Shown piece by piece: positions 25,772 through 35,098 of a stretch of 64,000 bases of DNA (the first letter of the stretch is position 1; each line of letters starts with the position of its first letter). Both the position numbers and the translations under genes were made by a program. Source of the stretch: UBA2040 sp002384725 (lineage in GTDB: Bacteria; Bacteroidota; Bacteroidia; Flavobacteriales_D; Crocinitomicaceae); the NCBI GenBank assembly GCA_963926475.1, contig CAWUXE010000001.1, forward strand, positions 1-64,000. The letters run 5' to 3'. The notes under the pieces were generated by a model. The model was not told where the DNA came from, ran no database searches, and worked only from the letters and a program-made list of their open reading frames with translations.

Positions 25772-28144
25772 CTACTTCATCAACACCAACTTCTTAGGCG
25801 AAGCCATTTGTCCATTTGCCGTCTGAAGAACCAAAGTGTAAATCCCGTTCGCCAAATTATCCGTTTTCACGATGTATTCGCTTGCATTGTTTGAAATCAA
25901 CTCAGAAGAAACTACTTTACCATTGGCATCCAATAATTGGTAAGAACTTCCCATTAAATTTTCACTTGAACTTATCACAAAATCACCTTGTGATGGATTC
26001 GGATACAAGGTGAAATACAATTGATGTTCATCTAAACCAACGCCTGAAGTACCCTTGTGAATAGTGAAATCATCGAAGTAGAAGCCATCTTGGCGAACTC
26101 CACCGTCTGCTTCTAAGATAAAGCGAACTTTAATCGTTTCACCCAAATAATCTGATAACGAAATATCTTCGCGAACCCAGTTCTTCGTTCCTTCCCATAC
26201 TGGTTTGCCATTCGGCTGAACAGAACCGTTTGCGCTAGTTCCTGCCACGGTGTACAATCCACATTGACCAATCCATGTGCTGCCGTTATCGATAGAAACT
26301 TGAAATTGACAATAATCATAATCTGATTCTATTTCCCATTTCGCGAAGAAGGAAACATCGGCATAATTGGCGTTTGTCAAATCAATTGGCGTCGCATATT
26401 CAAATGTTCGAGAAGAATTATTCGTATAATTGACAGGATTACTCCCACTTTCAGAATCACTATACGCCTTGCTTGCCGAATAGGTTGTATGCGTTTCTGT
26501 CGTCCATGGTCCATTCCATTGTCCTGCTGTGCTTGCATCGTCGAAAATAAAAACAGGATACGTTCCAAACAATTTTACTATCGTATCTCTATGTGTCCAA
26601 GTCGGATATACCGTTTCGAGGACATATTTAATGGTGTCATTTATCGCAATCCCAGCAGACAAAGTATAGGCAAAAGTTCCAGTTTGTGGTGTAATTTGAG
26701 CCAAATTATAATTCAGAGCACCTCCAATTGTCGCTATATTTTGCAATGGTTGAATTTGGACAATTACATTACCAGTATCCATTCCGATTCTTTCCGCCAA
26801 ATGATTGAAGTTTCCAGTCGAATTGGCCAATCTCTCTGGATCCTGATCTTCCACAATCAAATAAAGATGAGCAATATGCGCCAACATTAAATTTGGGAAA
26901 ACCATGTTTTTCGAGTTTGGAATTATTTGACTCGATGCAGGCCAAAATCCACCTGTACCACCAATTTCTGGAGTCATAGCAAAAATTCTCGGCTTGTTTG
27001 ATAAATCATCGTTGTACATATAATCATCAGAATCCCCTGAAGCTGGATATAAACCAGACGACTTCATGTTATTGTAACCGTTGTACTGAACCATGTATCC
27101 TGTAAATCGATCGAAATAATTATGATGAACGGCAAATTCGTTCGAAGTCGTCCCAATCGGAAACAACAACAAATCGCCATAGGTATGTGCATTGAAAGCT
27201 AATTTGAAATCGTGATTTTCACAAAACCAACGCATGGCTTGCGTTTCCGCTTCTGAAAACGCACTAGTTCCTGGATAGGTATCGTTATTCGGGTCAAAAC
27301 TAATTCCCGTTGTCCCCCAACCGTAAGAATAATTTCTATTCAAATCCACACCCTTGTTTGAGGTACCCACATTTCGTCGGTTTTTTCTGTGCATTCCACC
27401 ACCATTCGGATCTGTAAGCTCATTGTAGATATATCCATCTGGATTTAAACAAGGTACAAAATACATTTCCGTATTGTTCAATAAGTGCTGAATTTCTTCG
27501 GAACCGGCATAATTCTCCAACAAATACCACATATAAAAAATGGTTGCCGACATTGAATTTGGTTCACGCGCATGGTGGACTGCAGAGTACATCACTTCTT
27601 TCTCACTGTTTTCATCAATGTTTGGGTTGTCAGACATTCGAACCCAATAAATAACCGAATCGTTGATGGTGTGAAAAGTATCGATGGCAGATCTTTGGTT
27701 GATTAAATTCGGATAAAGAGCGTGCATAGCATCCAAATTATCTAGCATTTCTTGATAGGTTAAAAATCCAGCGTAAGTACCCAATTGAAAATTTGACGGG
27801 ACAACTGGATCAAATCCACCGCCACCTCCTGAATTAGGCAGACACGTTTCATTCTTCGTCGGCACAAAATCTAATTTGTTTTGCTCTACATAGTACTTTT
27901 TAACGTCGGCAATTAAAATCTCAATAGTAAAACCTTCCGTTCTCATAGTAACAATTTCCTCTTTCGAAAAATCCGAAATGAAAAAATACCCTGGTTTATG
28001 CGTTCCATGATCTACTGCCAAACCCAGTGCAGACAAACGTTTCAATCCTTCTTCATCTGTATTAATTTTCACACGAGAATAGTCTTGTGCACTTAAAACG
28101 GATATAAAAAGAAGGGGAACTAGAGTCAGAAATACGTTTTTCAT
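25772..28144 (-). CDS. Secreted M14 zinc carboxypeptidase with T9SS sorting domain
   Basis: A 790-residue exported metallocarboxypeptidase. It has a signal peptide (residues 1-19, ending LSAQ), an N-terminal propeptide-like domain to about residue 120, and the M14 catalytic domain. The latter shows zinc ligands in HHAREPNS (HxxE), substrate-binding GVDLNRNYSYGWG, the zinc His in FNAHTYGDLLLFPIG, and the catalytic Glu in TPEIGGTGG. A jelly-roll/MAM-like beta domain follows (about 560-690: YDYCQFQVSIDNGSTW, EADGGVRQDGFYFDDF), and a T9SS type A domain closes the protein (LYPNPSQGDFVIS, NGIYTLVLQ). It should cleave C-terminal residues outside the cell. A single gene with no operon partners. Confidence 0.93.
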   Translation of the reverse strand: MKNVFLTLVPLLFISVLSAQDYSRVKINTDEEGLKRLSALGLAVDHGTHKPGYFFISDFSKEEIVTMRTEGFTIEILIADVKKYYVEQNKLDFVPTKNETCLPNSGGGGGFDPVVPSNFQLGTYAGFLTYQEMLDNLDAMHALYPNLINQRSAIDTFHTINDSVIYWVRMSDNPNIDENSEKEVMYSAVHHAREPNSMSATIFYMWYLLENYAGSEEIQHLLNNTEMYFVPCLNPDGYIYNELTDPNGGGMHRKNRRNVGTSNKGVDLNRNYSYGWGTTGISFDPNNDTYPGTSAFSEAETQAMRWFCENHDFKLAFNAHTYGDLLLFPIGTTSNEFAVHHNYFDRFTGYMVQYNGYNNMKSSGLYPASGDSDDYMYNDDLSNKPRIFAMTPEIGGTGGFWPASSQIIPNSKNMVFPNLMLAHIAHLYLIVEDQDPERLANSTGNFNHLAERIGMDTGNVIVQIQPLQNIATIGGALNYNLAQITPQTGTFAYTLSAGIAINDTIKYVLETVYPTWTHRDTIVKLFGTYPVFIFDDASTAGQWNGPWTTETHTTYSASKAYSDSESGSNPVNYTNNSSRTFEYATPIDLTNANYADVSFFAKWEIESDYDYCQFQVSIDNGSTWIGQCGLYTVAGTSANGSVQPNGKPVWEGTKNWVREDISLSDYLGETIKVRFILEADGGVRQDGFYFDDFTIHKGTSGVGLDEHQLYFTLYPNPSQGDFVISSSENLMGSSYQLLDANGKVVSSELISNNASEYIVKTDNLANGIYTLVLQTANGQMASPKKLVLMK

Positions 28145-28292
28145 TGGTTATAATATAGATATTTATCTAACAAAGTAACGAAATTATAAAGGAAAATAAA
28201 ATTCAGTATTCACTCTTTTCTTGGAATCGAATTTTATCACTTTCTCTGCTATAAGAATTGTTAAGAAAAACAGCATGTGCTCTGCTTTTTAT

Positions 28293-28300
28293 TAAATTTG
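28293..28300 (+). promoter_or_regulatory. Candidate -7 promoter element for sppA
   Basis: TAAATTTG ends 18 bases before the ATG at 28319. Because it lies downstream of an earlier in-frame start (28277), it supports the later start. Confidence 0.5.
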
Positions 28301-28318
28301 GTTATCAAAACAATAATC

Positions 28319-30118
28319 ATGAGAAGTAAAGTTGGATTCGGAAATATCTTTTGGCCTAGTTTATTAGCTGCCTTAATTGTATCAATAATTGGTGTAATCA
28401 TATGGTTAATAGCCGTCTTTGGAATAATTGGAAGTTTCTCATCCGTGGTTGAATCTACTGGTGTTTCAGCACCTAAAAACGCTGTGCTTCATATGAAATT
28501 GGACAAACCAATCGCTGAAAGAACGAGTGCTCAATTCAATCCAGGTTCCTTGAGTTTCGATAATCAAATTGGGTTGGCAGACATTCTTGAGGCATTGAAA
28601 ATGGCTGAAAAGGACGAAAACATCAAAGGTCTTTATCTTGAATTGGAAGGTTTACAGTGCAACTTCGTGACGGCAAAAGAAATCCGAAAAGCGATTAATC
28701 GTTTTGAAAAATCTGGAAAATGGACCTTGGCCTACAACTCGGGCGAAGTCACTACCTTGAAAGAATATTACATTTCTTCTGCAGCGAGTAAGGTTTATGG
28801 TTTCCCAGCTAGCAATTTCGAAATGCTCGGGTTGGCCAGTGAAGTAGCGTTTTTCAAAGGGACACTGGATAAATTAGATCTTGAGCTTCAAGTGATTCGG
28901 GGAAGAGATAACGATTTCAAAAGTGCGATGGAGCCATTTTTCCTAGATAAAATAAGTGATTCTAGCCGTTTACAATTGAACACGTATATCCAAACAATTT
29001 GGGATGACGTTATTGGTGATATTTCGAAAGCTCGAAACATTTCGACGGATAAAATCAATACAATTGCTGATGACATGTTGGCGGTGAATACGGAAGATGC
29101 CGTGAAGCATAACTTGATGGATGGCGTAAAATACCGAGACGAAATGATGAAAATGATTACCTCTAAATTGGGAAAAAAAGCAGATGATAAAATTGCGATG
29201 GTCAATTTTGAAAAATATTCTGTGAAAAATGTAAAGCGTGATTTAATCGCAAAAGGTTCAAACGGAAACATTGCCCTGATTTTAGCAGAAGGTGGTATTT
29301 CTGTTGATGGTAATGAAATGACGTCGAAAGATATTTGCAAACAAGTGAAAGCAGCCCGTGAAAATGACAATGTGAAAATCGTTGTCTTGCGCATCAATAG
29401 TGGCGGTGGAAGTGCAATTGCAAGCGAGCAAATGTGGCGTGAAATTGATTTGACCAACAAGAAAAAGAAAGTCATTGTATCAATGGGAGACGTGGCTGCT
29501 TCAGGTGGATATTACATGGCAGCGCCAGCATACAAGATTTTTGCAGAACCTACGACTATAACGGGTTCAATTGGAGTTTTTGGCGCAATTCCGTATACCG
29601 CAGACATGTTTAAAAACAAACTGGGCATGAGCTTCGATTATGTTTCAACCAACAAACACGAAGCCTTGAGTTCGAATAGAAGACTGACTCCTGAGGAGGT
29701 GGCGATGGTGCAAGATCAAATTGATGATATTTACGAGACCTTTTTAAGTCGCGTTGCAGCTGGACGTAATATGACTAAAGAACAAGTAAATGTCATTGCT
29801 CGCGGGCGTGTTTGGGCTGGAAAAGATGCTAAGAAAATTGGACTAGTGGACGAACTAGGAGGATTGGAAGAAGCGATTAATTACGCTGCGAAAACGGCAG
29901 GAATTTCCAAAGGTGATATAAACGTAATTTATTATCCGTTGCGAAAAGAGGACAAATGGGAAGCCATCGCAGAAATGATTGAAGAAAGTCAAAATAAAGC
30001 TATGATTAAAACAGAAAAAATGCCAGCTTTGTTTATCAATGCTTTAGATCAATGGAAAAAAGTGGAAGCTATGTCCGGAATTCAAATGCGTTTACCATAC
30101 GAATTGACAATAAAATAA
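28319..30118 (+). CDS. sppA: Signal peptide peptidase SppA, 67-kDa type
   Basis: Membrane-anchored serine protease that degrades cleaved signal peptides. The start at 28319 gives 599 residues (MRSKVGFGN); an upstream in-frame start would precede the promoter. One N-terminal membrane helix is followed by two ClpP-like (S49) domains. The general-base lysine lies in the first (DNDFKSAMEPF) and the nucleophile serine in the second (GDVAASGGYYMA), the dyad split typical of the long form. A tiny lipoprotein ORF begins seven bases after the stop. Confidence 0.92.
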   Translation: MRSKVGFGNIFWPSLLAALIVSIIGVIIWLIAVFGIIGSFSSVVESTGVSAPKNAVLHMKLDKPIAERTSAQFNPGSLSFDNQIGLADILEALKMAEKDENIKGLYLELEGLQCNFVTAKEIRKAINRFEKSGKWTLAYNSGEVTTLKEYYISSAASKVYGFPASNFEMLGLASEVAFFKGTLDKLDLELQVIRGRDNDFKSAMEPFFLDKISDSSRLQLNTYIQTIWDDVIGDISKARNISTDKINTIADDMLAVNTEDAVKHNLMDGVKYRDEMMKMITSKLGKKADDKIAMVNFEKYSVKNVKRDLIAKGSNGNIALILAEGGISVDGNEMTSKDICKQVKAARENDNVKIVVLRINSGGGSAIASEQMWREIDLTNKKKKVIVSMGDVAASGGYYMAAPAYKIFAEPTTITGSIGVFGAIPYTADMFKNKLGMSFDYVSTNKHEALSSNRRLTPEEVAMVQDQIDDIYETFLSRVAAGRNMTKEQVNVIARGRVWAGKDAKKIGLVDELGGLEEAINYAAKTAGISKGDINVIYYPLRKEDKWEAIAEMIEESQNKAMIKTEKMPALFINALDQWKKVEAMSGIQMRLPYELTIK

Positions 30119-30125
30119 TCTGCTA

Positions 30126-30218
30126 ATGAAGAATCTTTTTGTCTTTGGAAGTATAGTCTTGGCTTTACTTTCATGTAAGAAAGATGGTGTGTTGCCGCTC
30201 AGCGATATGGAAGAATAA
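30126..30218 (+). CDS. Very small lipoprotein (30 residues)
   Basis: A short frame directly after sppA encodes a signal sequence with a clean lipobox (LALLSC, cysteine 17), followed by only 13 residues (KKDGVLPLSDMEE). If expressed it would yield a lipid-anchored peptide. It could instead be the surviving 5' end of a longer lipoprotein gene. The following 250 bases (30219-30474) hold no recognisable continuation. No function proposed. Confidence 0.4.
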   Translation: MKNLFVFGSIVLALLSCKKDGVLPLSDMEE

Positions 30219-30474
30219 GTTTACAGTAAAAGTGAAATGACCCACGATTTTCTAATTGCGTGCGCCTCTGGATCCATCACAACGTTTATGCGAAATTTAA
30301 TCTTACCCATATCTATTTTTTACTTTGTTGAACTCGGTGCGGAAAATATTCATTTGTTATCAACTTCAAAAGATGTTTCAGACCTAAAAAATTGGCGAAA
30401 TTATAGCATATGGAGTTGATGCGGACAATTGGGTGCGGTGTTTTTTTTGGGAAAAAGCCTTTGTGACGAACTAA

Positions 30475-32226
30475 TTAAATCCTGCTCTGAACCGTATACA
30501 AAGCATAATATCTTCCTTGCTTGGCAATTAACTCATCGTGTTTCCCAGTCTCCACTATTTTCCCTTGTTCGATCACTAAAATCTGATCTGCTTTTTGAAT
30601 GGTACTCAAACGGTGAGCGATTACAAAAGTGGTTCTATCTTTGATTAAAGTCTGCAAACTGCGTTGGATGTACGATTCACTTTCTGTATCCAAATTAGAA
30701 GTCGCTTCGTCCAAAATAATAATTCGTGGGTTCGCTAAAATTGCTCGGGCAATACTGATGCGTTGTTTCTGACCTCCAGATAATTTCACGCCTCTTTCGC
30801 CGATTACAGTTTCTAATCCGTCGTCGAAACGATCCGTGAATTCATTCACATACGCTCCATTCACAGCGCTCGTCAATTCTTCTTCCGTCGCATTTGGACG
30901 TGGAAATAAAATATTCTCGCGTATCGTTCCTTCAAACAAGAAATCGTCTTGCAATACGACTCCCAATTTATTTCTGAACGTGCTCAATTTTACTTTAGAC
31001 AAATCGTGCCCATCCAACGTCACTATTCCGCTATCTGGCTCTAAGAAAGTGGCTGCTAATCCAGCTATCGTTGATTTTCCTGAACCTGACGAACCAACCA
31101 AAGCTGTTACACTTCCCGCTTTTGCTTCGAAGGAAATGCCATGTAGCACTTCTTTTTCATCTTCATAAGCGAAACGGACATCGTTGAAAATAACTTCTCC
31201 ATCTATGTTGTCCAATTCTATCGTTCTCACTTCCGGATCGTCTTCTTCTTTCATTTCCATCAATTCCTGCGTACGGTCCAAACCTGCCATCGCTTCCGTC
31301 AATTGACTTCCGATGTTGCTCATTTGAACAATCGGTGCTACCAAAAAACCGAGCAATAAGGTAAAGGCTAAGAAATCACCTGTGGTCATGGTACCGCCAA
31401 TCATAAAATAACCTCCTATGCCCATAATTCCTGCCGAAGCTATTCCCAATAAAAGTGTTGCTGAACTCGACATGGCAGCTGTTGCGGTTAAACTTTTCTT
31501 CACATTTTGGAACAACCGCTCTACTCCTCTTTCGAAACTTAAATTTTCTGATTCTTCTGCATTGAAAGCTTTAATTACACGCACTCCGCCCAAAGTTTCG
31601 GTCAAACGTCCTGTAACTTCAGCATTGATTTTACCCCTTTCACGAAATACAGGTCGGATATATCCAAAGGCTTTTAACGCGACTATTGCAAAAATAGCGA
31701 CAGGTAAAAGAACAAAAAGCGTCATCCAGGCATTGATATTGATCAACATGATCAAGGCGACAACTGAAGTCAACGTTCCACCCACCAATTGGACCAAACC
31801 TGTTCCCACCAAATTTCGAACACCTTCCACATCTACCATGACACGCGAAACCAAGGCTCCCGATTTGTTGTCATCAAAAAAGCGAATGGGTAAGGCCAAT
31901 AATTTACGCTGAACTTGGGTACGAAGTATGGAAATCAACCTTTGTGCTTCGACACTCAATAATCGGGTTAATGAAAAAGACGTAACAGCTTGTATAACTA
32001 TGGCAGCAACCGTGATAATTACCAAGGTGCCTAATAAATCACCATTTTTATTTGGGATAACATCGTCCAAAAGTGCTTTGGAGGTGAACGGCAAGACAAG
32101 TCCCGAAAAACTTCGAATGACGATTAAAAACAATCCGATTCCAACTAGTTTCTTTCTTGGCCAAATGTATTCTTTGAACGCCCATTTGAAACTTACATCC
32201 GTTATTCTTTCCTTCTTTTTACCCAT
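30475..32226 (-). CDS. ABC exporter, fused permease-ATPase (MsbA-like)
   Basis: A 583-residue half-transporter. It has six transmembrane helices (about residues 20-310, with the ICL-type GALVSRVMVDVEGVRNLV loop) and an ABC ATPase domain: Walker A GSSGSGKST near residue 376, signature LSGGQKQR, Walker B IIILDEATSNLD, and the switch His in FVIAHRLST. It would act as a homodimer exporting a lipid or drug; MsbA-like lipid A export is plausible from length and architecture but not proven. A single gene, divergent from nothing obvious; its upstream side carries an inverted-repeat element. Confidence 0.85.
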   Translation of the reverse strand: MGKKKERITDVSFKWAFKEYIWPRKKLVGIGLFLIVIRSFSGLVLPFTSKALLDDVIPNKNGDLLGTLVIITVAAIVIQAVTSFSLTRLLSVEAQRLISILRTQVQRKLLALPIRFFDDNKSGALVSRVMVDVEGVRNLVGTGLVQLVGGTLTSVVALIMLININAWMTLFVLLPVAIFAIVALKAFGYIRPVFRERGKINAEVTGRLTETLGGVRVIKAFNAEESENLSFERGVERLFQNVKKSLTATAAMSSSATLLLGIASAGIMGIGGYFMIGGTMTTGDFLAFTLLLGFLVAPIVQMSNIGSQLTEAMAGLDRTQELMEMKEEDDPEVRTIELDNIDGEVIFNDVRFAYEDEKEVLHGISFEAKAGSVTALVGSSGSGKSTIAGLAATFLEPDSGIVTLDGHDLSKVKLSTFRNKLGVVLQDDFLFEGTIRENILFPRPNATEEELTSAVNGAYVNEFTDRFDDGLETVIGERGVKLSGGQKQRISIARAILANPRIIILDEATSNLDTESESYIQRSLQTLIKDRTTFVIAHRLSTIQKADQILVIEQGKIVETGKHDELIAKQGRYYALYTVQSRI

Positions 32227-32299
32227 GCGGGAGTGTAGACGAAAATTGAGCCAAAAAAAACAATGTGACGTTTTGGCAGAGAAAGATGAGTATGGTGGG

Positions 32300-32401
32300 T
32301 TTCACGCAAAGAGCGCAAAGGTCTGTGCAAAGCTCGCTAAGAAATCATTTTACGCAACCTTCGCGGTCTTTGCGAAAAAAAAATGCGCCCTTTGCGTGAA
32401 A
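32300..32401. repeat. MITE-like element, TTTCACGCAAAG inverted ends
   Basis: The ends TTTCACGCAAAGAGCGCA (from 32300) and its near-perfect inverse ending at 32401 (one difference in 18) enclose about 65 bases with further CGCAA/TTGCG phrases. It is non-coding. It ends three bases short of the terminal stop of the adjoining pseudogene, so it may have inserted against that gene's 3' end. Confidence 0.6.
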
Positions 32402-32404
32402 AAA

Positions 32405-32821
32405 TTACTTCGCAAGCACAACAGCCCCATCCTCTTCGGTAATAGTGAACTTCCAAAACGAAAAATCTTCCGTTTCAGTTGGTTTTGTTGCACAGACATA
32501 CGATTACTTTATTTCGTTCACAACAAACTCAACAGTCTCATATTCAATTCGATATATTCCTTTTATTTTGACTCTGCATTCGTTTCCCCACCAACCATGA
32601 TTATACGAACGAAATGAACCATCTGCATTTAATGCGATAAAAAGTCCTCAAGGATTATCCTTCTCCGGTATGGACAATTCAATTTTCAAATTGTCGTCAT
32701 TTCCATATGTTTTCTGACCGATTAATACAATCGTTTTAAAAGTCTTACCTACCAACTCGCTTTGTGCATTGCTATTGAAACAAGAGAAAAATAAAAGAAG
32801 TAAAATGAGTAGATTATTCAT
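32405..32821 (-). pseudogene. Small secreted protein gene interrupted by two in-frame stops
   Basis: From the ATG at 32819-32821 the frame encodes a signal peptide (MNNLLILLLLFFSC..., ending NAQ) and 57 residues before TGA (32648-32650). The same frame then continues for 47 codons (GLFIALNADGSFRSYNHGWW...) to TAA (32504-32506) and for 32 more (...FWKFTITEEDGAVVLAK) to a final TAA (32405-32407). The downstream parts read as coherent protein, so this was one 138-residue secreted, lipocalin- or META-like protein, now carrying two nonsense codons. The exact family is not recognised. Confidence 0.7.
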
Positions 32822-32907
32822 GGTTTTTCTTTTCTGTACAATCGATCTAACCTTACGTTCATTTTTCAATCTTCATTTACTTTCATTCTAGATTACGAAA
32901 TCATGTT

Positions 32908-32935
32908 TTTGGCAACCTTAAAAATCGTAAATTTG
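32908..32935 (+). promoter_or_regulatory. Bacteroidota-type promoter for the reductase pair
   Basis: TTTG at 32908-32911 and TAAATTTG at 32928-32935 are separated by 16 bases, the best match to the -33/-7 consensus in the window. The ATG follows 22 bases later. Confidence 0.65.
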
Positions 32936-32957
32936 CCCCCAAAATTGGCTTTATCTC

Positions 32958-34025
32958 ATGACACCAAAATTTCATTCTTTAAAAATCAAAGAGGTAATTA
33001 AGGAAACCGAAGATTGTGTTTCAATTGCGTTTGATGTTCCAGACAACTTAAAATCTGACTATTCATACGTTTCAGGACAATATTTGACCTTGAAAGCAAT
33101 GATCAATGATGAAGATATTCGTCGTTCTTATTCACTTTGCTCTTCTCCGTTCGAAAATGAATGGAAAGTGGCCGTAAAAGAAGTGGAAAAAGGAAAATTT
33201 TCTACCTATGCCAATCGTGAATTGAAGGCTGGAGACGAATTAGAGGTGATGACACCCATGGGGAATTTTCAAGTGAAGACGGAGGCTGAAAATGCAAAAT
33301 CATATGCCTTGTTTGCTGCTGGATCTGGAATTACGCCTGTTCTCTCTATCATGAAAACTATTCTGAAAGAGGAACCCAATAGTGTAGTTAGCCTTTTTTA
33401 TGGAAATAAAAATACAGGCAGCATCGTTTTTAGGGAAGAAATAGAATCACTTAAAAACATGCACTTGGGCGATTTACGCATCACGCACATTTTGTCTAGA
33501 GAAAGTTTGGGAAACAAGATTCAAAAAGGAAGAATCGACGAAGAAAAATGCGCATTATTGTACGATGCTTTTTTGGCGCACGAAGGTGTTGATGAAGCTT
33601 TTCTTTGTGGACCAGAATCGATGATTTTCGCTGCGAAAAAAGCACTCGAATCGAAAAGTGTGCCATCTGAAAATATTCATTTTGAATTGTTTACCACGGA
33701 AGGTCACGAGCCATCTCCTGCATCGAAAGAAGCGGCATTGCATGATGTGGAATCAAACGTAATTGTGATTTTAGATGGTGATGAATTTCCTGTTAATCTG
33801 CAACCTGGACAAACCATTTTGGACGCCTCGCACGAAGCTGGGGCGGATTTGCCATTTGCTTGTAAAGGTGGGGTTTGTTGTACTTGTAAAGCAAAAATAA
33901 TTGAAGGAAGTGCTCGTATGGATATGAATTTTGCTCTCGACGAACAAGAAGTAGCTGACGGATTTATATTAACTTGTCAAGCTCACCCTACTAGCGATAA
34001 AATAATAGTATCATTTGACGAATAA
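32958..34025 (+). CDS. PaaE-like NAD(P)H oxidoreductase with C-terminal 2Fe-2S ferredoxin domain (paralog 1)
   Basis: A 355-residue electron-transfer flavoprotein. It has an FAD-binding barrel with RRSYSLCSSP near residue 55, an NAD(P)-binding domain with AAGSGITPVLSIMKT near residue 117, and a plant-type ferredoxin domain with ligands C-KGGV-C-CT-C plus a distal Cys in LTCQAHP. The architecture is that of PaaE, the reductase of multicomponent oxygenases, but no oxygenase subunits (paaABCD) are nearby, so its acceptor is unknown. A full-length paralog of equal length begins five bases downstream. Confidence 0.88.
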   Translation: MTPKFHSLKIKEVIKETEDCVSIAFDVPDNLKSDYSYVSGQYLTLKAMINDEDIRRSYSLCSSPFENEWKVAVKEVEKGKFSTYANRELKAGDELEVMTPMGNFQVKTEAENAKSYALFAAGSGITPVLSIMKTILKEEPNSVVSLFYGNKNTGSIVFREEIESLKNMHLGDLRITHILSRESLGNKIQKGRIDEEKCALLYDAFLAHEGVDEAFLCGPESMIFAAKKALESKSVPSENIHFELFTTEGHEPSPASKEAALHDVESNVIVILDGDEFPVNLQPGQTILDASHEAGADLPFACKGGVCCTCKAKIIEGSARMDMNFALDEQEVADGFILTCQAHPTSDKIIVSFDE

Positions 34026-34030
34026 GAATT

Positions 34031-35098
34031 ATGGGTTTATTTAGCCGAAAAAAGAAAGAAAACAAAATTCCACGCGGATTTTATACCTTAAGCATTAAAG
34101 AACTTCGCCATTTGACGGAAGATGCTGTGCAAGTTGTATTGGATATTCCTGGTGATTTAAAAGATAAATTCACCTTCATTCCAGGACAATATTTGAACTT
34201 TTCGATCACCTTAAATGGTGAAGAACATAGACGTTCTTATTCTATTTGCAGCGGAACGGGTGAAGATCTTTCGATTGGGGTAAAAGCAATTGAAAAAGGT
34301 CTTATTTCGAATTATTTCAAAAAAGACATCAAAGTAGGTGACGCTATTATGTGTAGTCGTCCAGAAGGGAATTTTAAGTTGGAGGACAAAGATCGTGATG
34401 TTGTTGCATTTGCCGGTGGAAGTGGGATTACACCTATTTTATCAATTGCAAAGAAACTGCAACAAACCGGGGGTGACATGCACTTGGTTTACGGAAATCA
34501 GACTGAAGATGCGACGATGTTCAAATCTGAAATTGATGCACTATCTAAAGTAGCAACGAATTTCTATTATCAAAATTCAGACTCAGATCACCCAAGAGTG
34601 GGACTTTTGGATAGAGAAACTATAGATGCATACATCAAAGAGCACATCGAGATTTTAAAAGCAGATGCTTTTTTCCTTTGTGGTCCTTTGGCGATGATTG
34701 AAGGTGTTCAGGAAAAACTGGCTGAATTTGGAGTGCCAAAAGAAAAGATTAAACTTGAACTTTTTAGCGCACCGACGCCTGACGCAGTGAAACCTTCCGT
34801 TAGTGATTCCGAAGAAATTGATAGTGACGTAACAATAATTTTGGAAGGTGAATCCATTCCCATTCATTACACACCAAAAGGAAAAGGAATTTTAGATCAA
34901 TTGAATTCTAAAGGTTACGATCCACCCTACTCTTGTCGTGGCGGAGTTTGTAGCTCGTGTAAATCAAAAGTAAGAGAAGGTTCAGCGAAAATGAAATTGA
35001 ATTATTCATTGACCGACGAAGAAGTGGCCGAAGGTTACATTCTATGTTGTCAAGCCATTCCAACCTCTGATAAAGTAACCATCTCATTCGATGAATAA
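34031..35098 (+). CDS. PaaE-like NAD(P)H oxidoreductase with 2Fe-2S domain (paralog 2)
   Basis: The second of a tandem pair, also 355 residues with the same three domains: RRSYSICSG (FAD), AGGSGITPILSIAKK (NAD(P)) and SCRGGVCSSCKSKV with a distal LCCQAIP cysteine (2Fe-2S). It differs by a basic N-terminal leader (MGLFSRKKKENK). The pair has diverged well beyond a recent duplication, so the two may serve different acceptors. It overlaps the downstream SDR gene by eight bases. The three genes form one operon behind the promoter at 32908-32935. Confidence 0.88.
   Translation: MGLFSRKKKENKIPRGFYTLSIKELRHLTEDAVQVVLDIPGDLKDKFTFIPGQYLNFSITLNGEEHRRSYSICSGTGEDLSIGVKAIEKGLISNYFKKDIKVGDAIMCSRPEGNFKLEDKDRDVVAFAGGSGITPILSIAKKLQQTGGDMHLVYGNQTEDATMFKSEIDALSKVATNFYYQNSDSDHPRVGLLDRETIDAYIKEHIEILKADAFFLCGPLAMIEGVQEKLAEFGVPKEKIKLELFSAPTPDAVKPSVSDSEEIDSDVTIILEGESIPIHYTPKGKGILDQLNSKGYDPPYSCRGGVCSSCKSKVREGSAKMKLNYSLTDEEVAEGYILCCQAIPTSDKVTISFDE

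Noticed and set aside
30237..30419. 60-residue frame after the tiny lipoprotein
   Set aside because: No signal, domain or initiation context; judged chance in AT-rich spacer.
31928..32617. 229-residue plus-strand open frame
   Set aside because: Antisense to the ABC exporter gene, then crosses an inverted-repeat element and the pseudogene; the translation has no coherent domain.
32504..32650. Stop-codon recoding (selenocysteine or readthrough) as explanation for the interrupted genes
   Set aside because: TGA, TAA and TAG all occur as interruptions in the window, frameshifts accompany two of them, and no SECIS-like hairpin is evident at the TGA sites.
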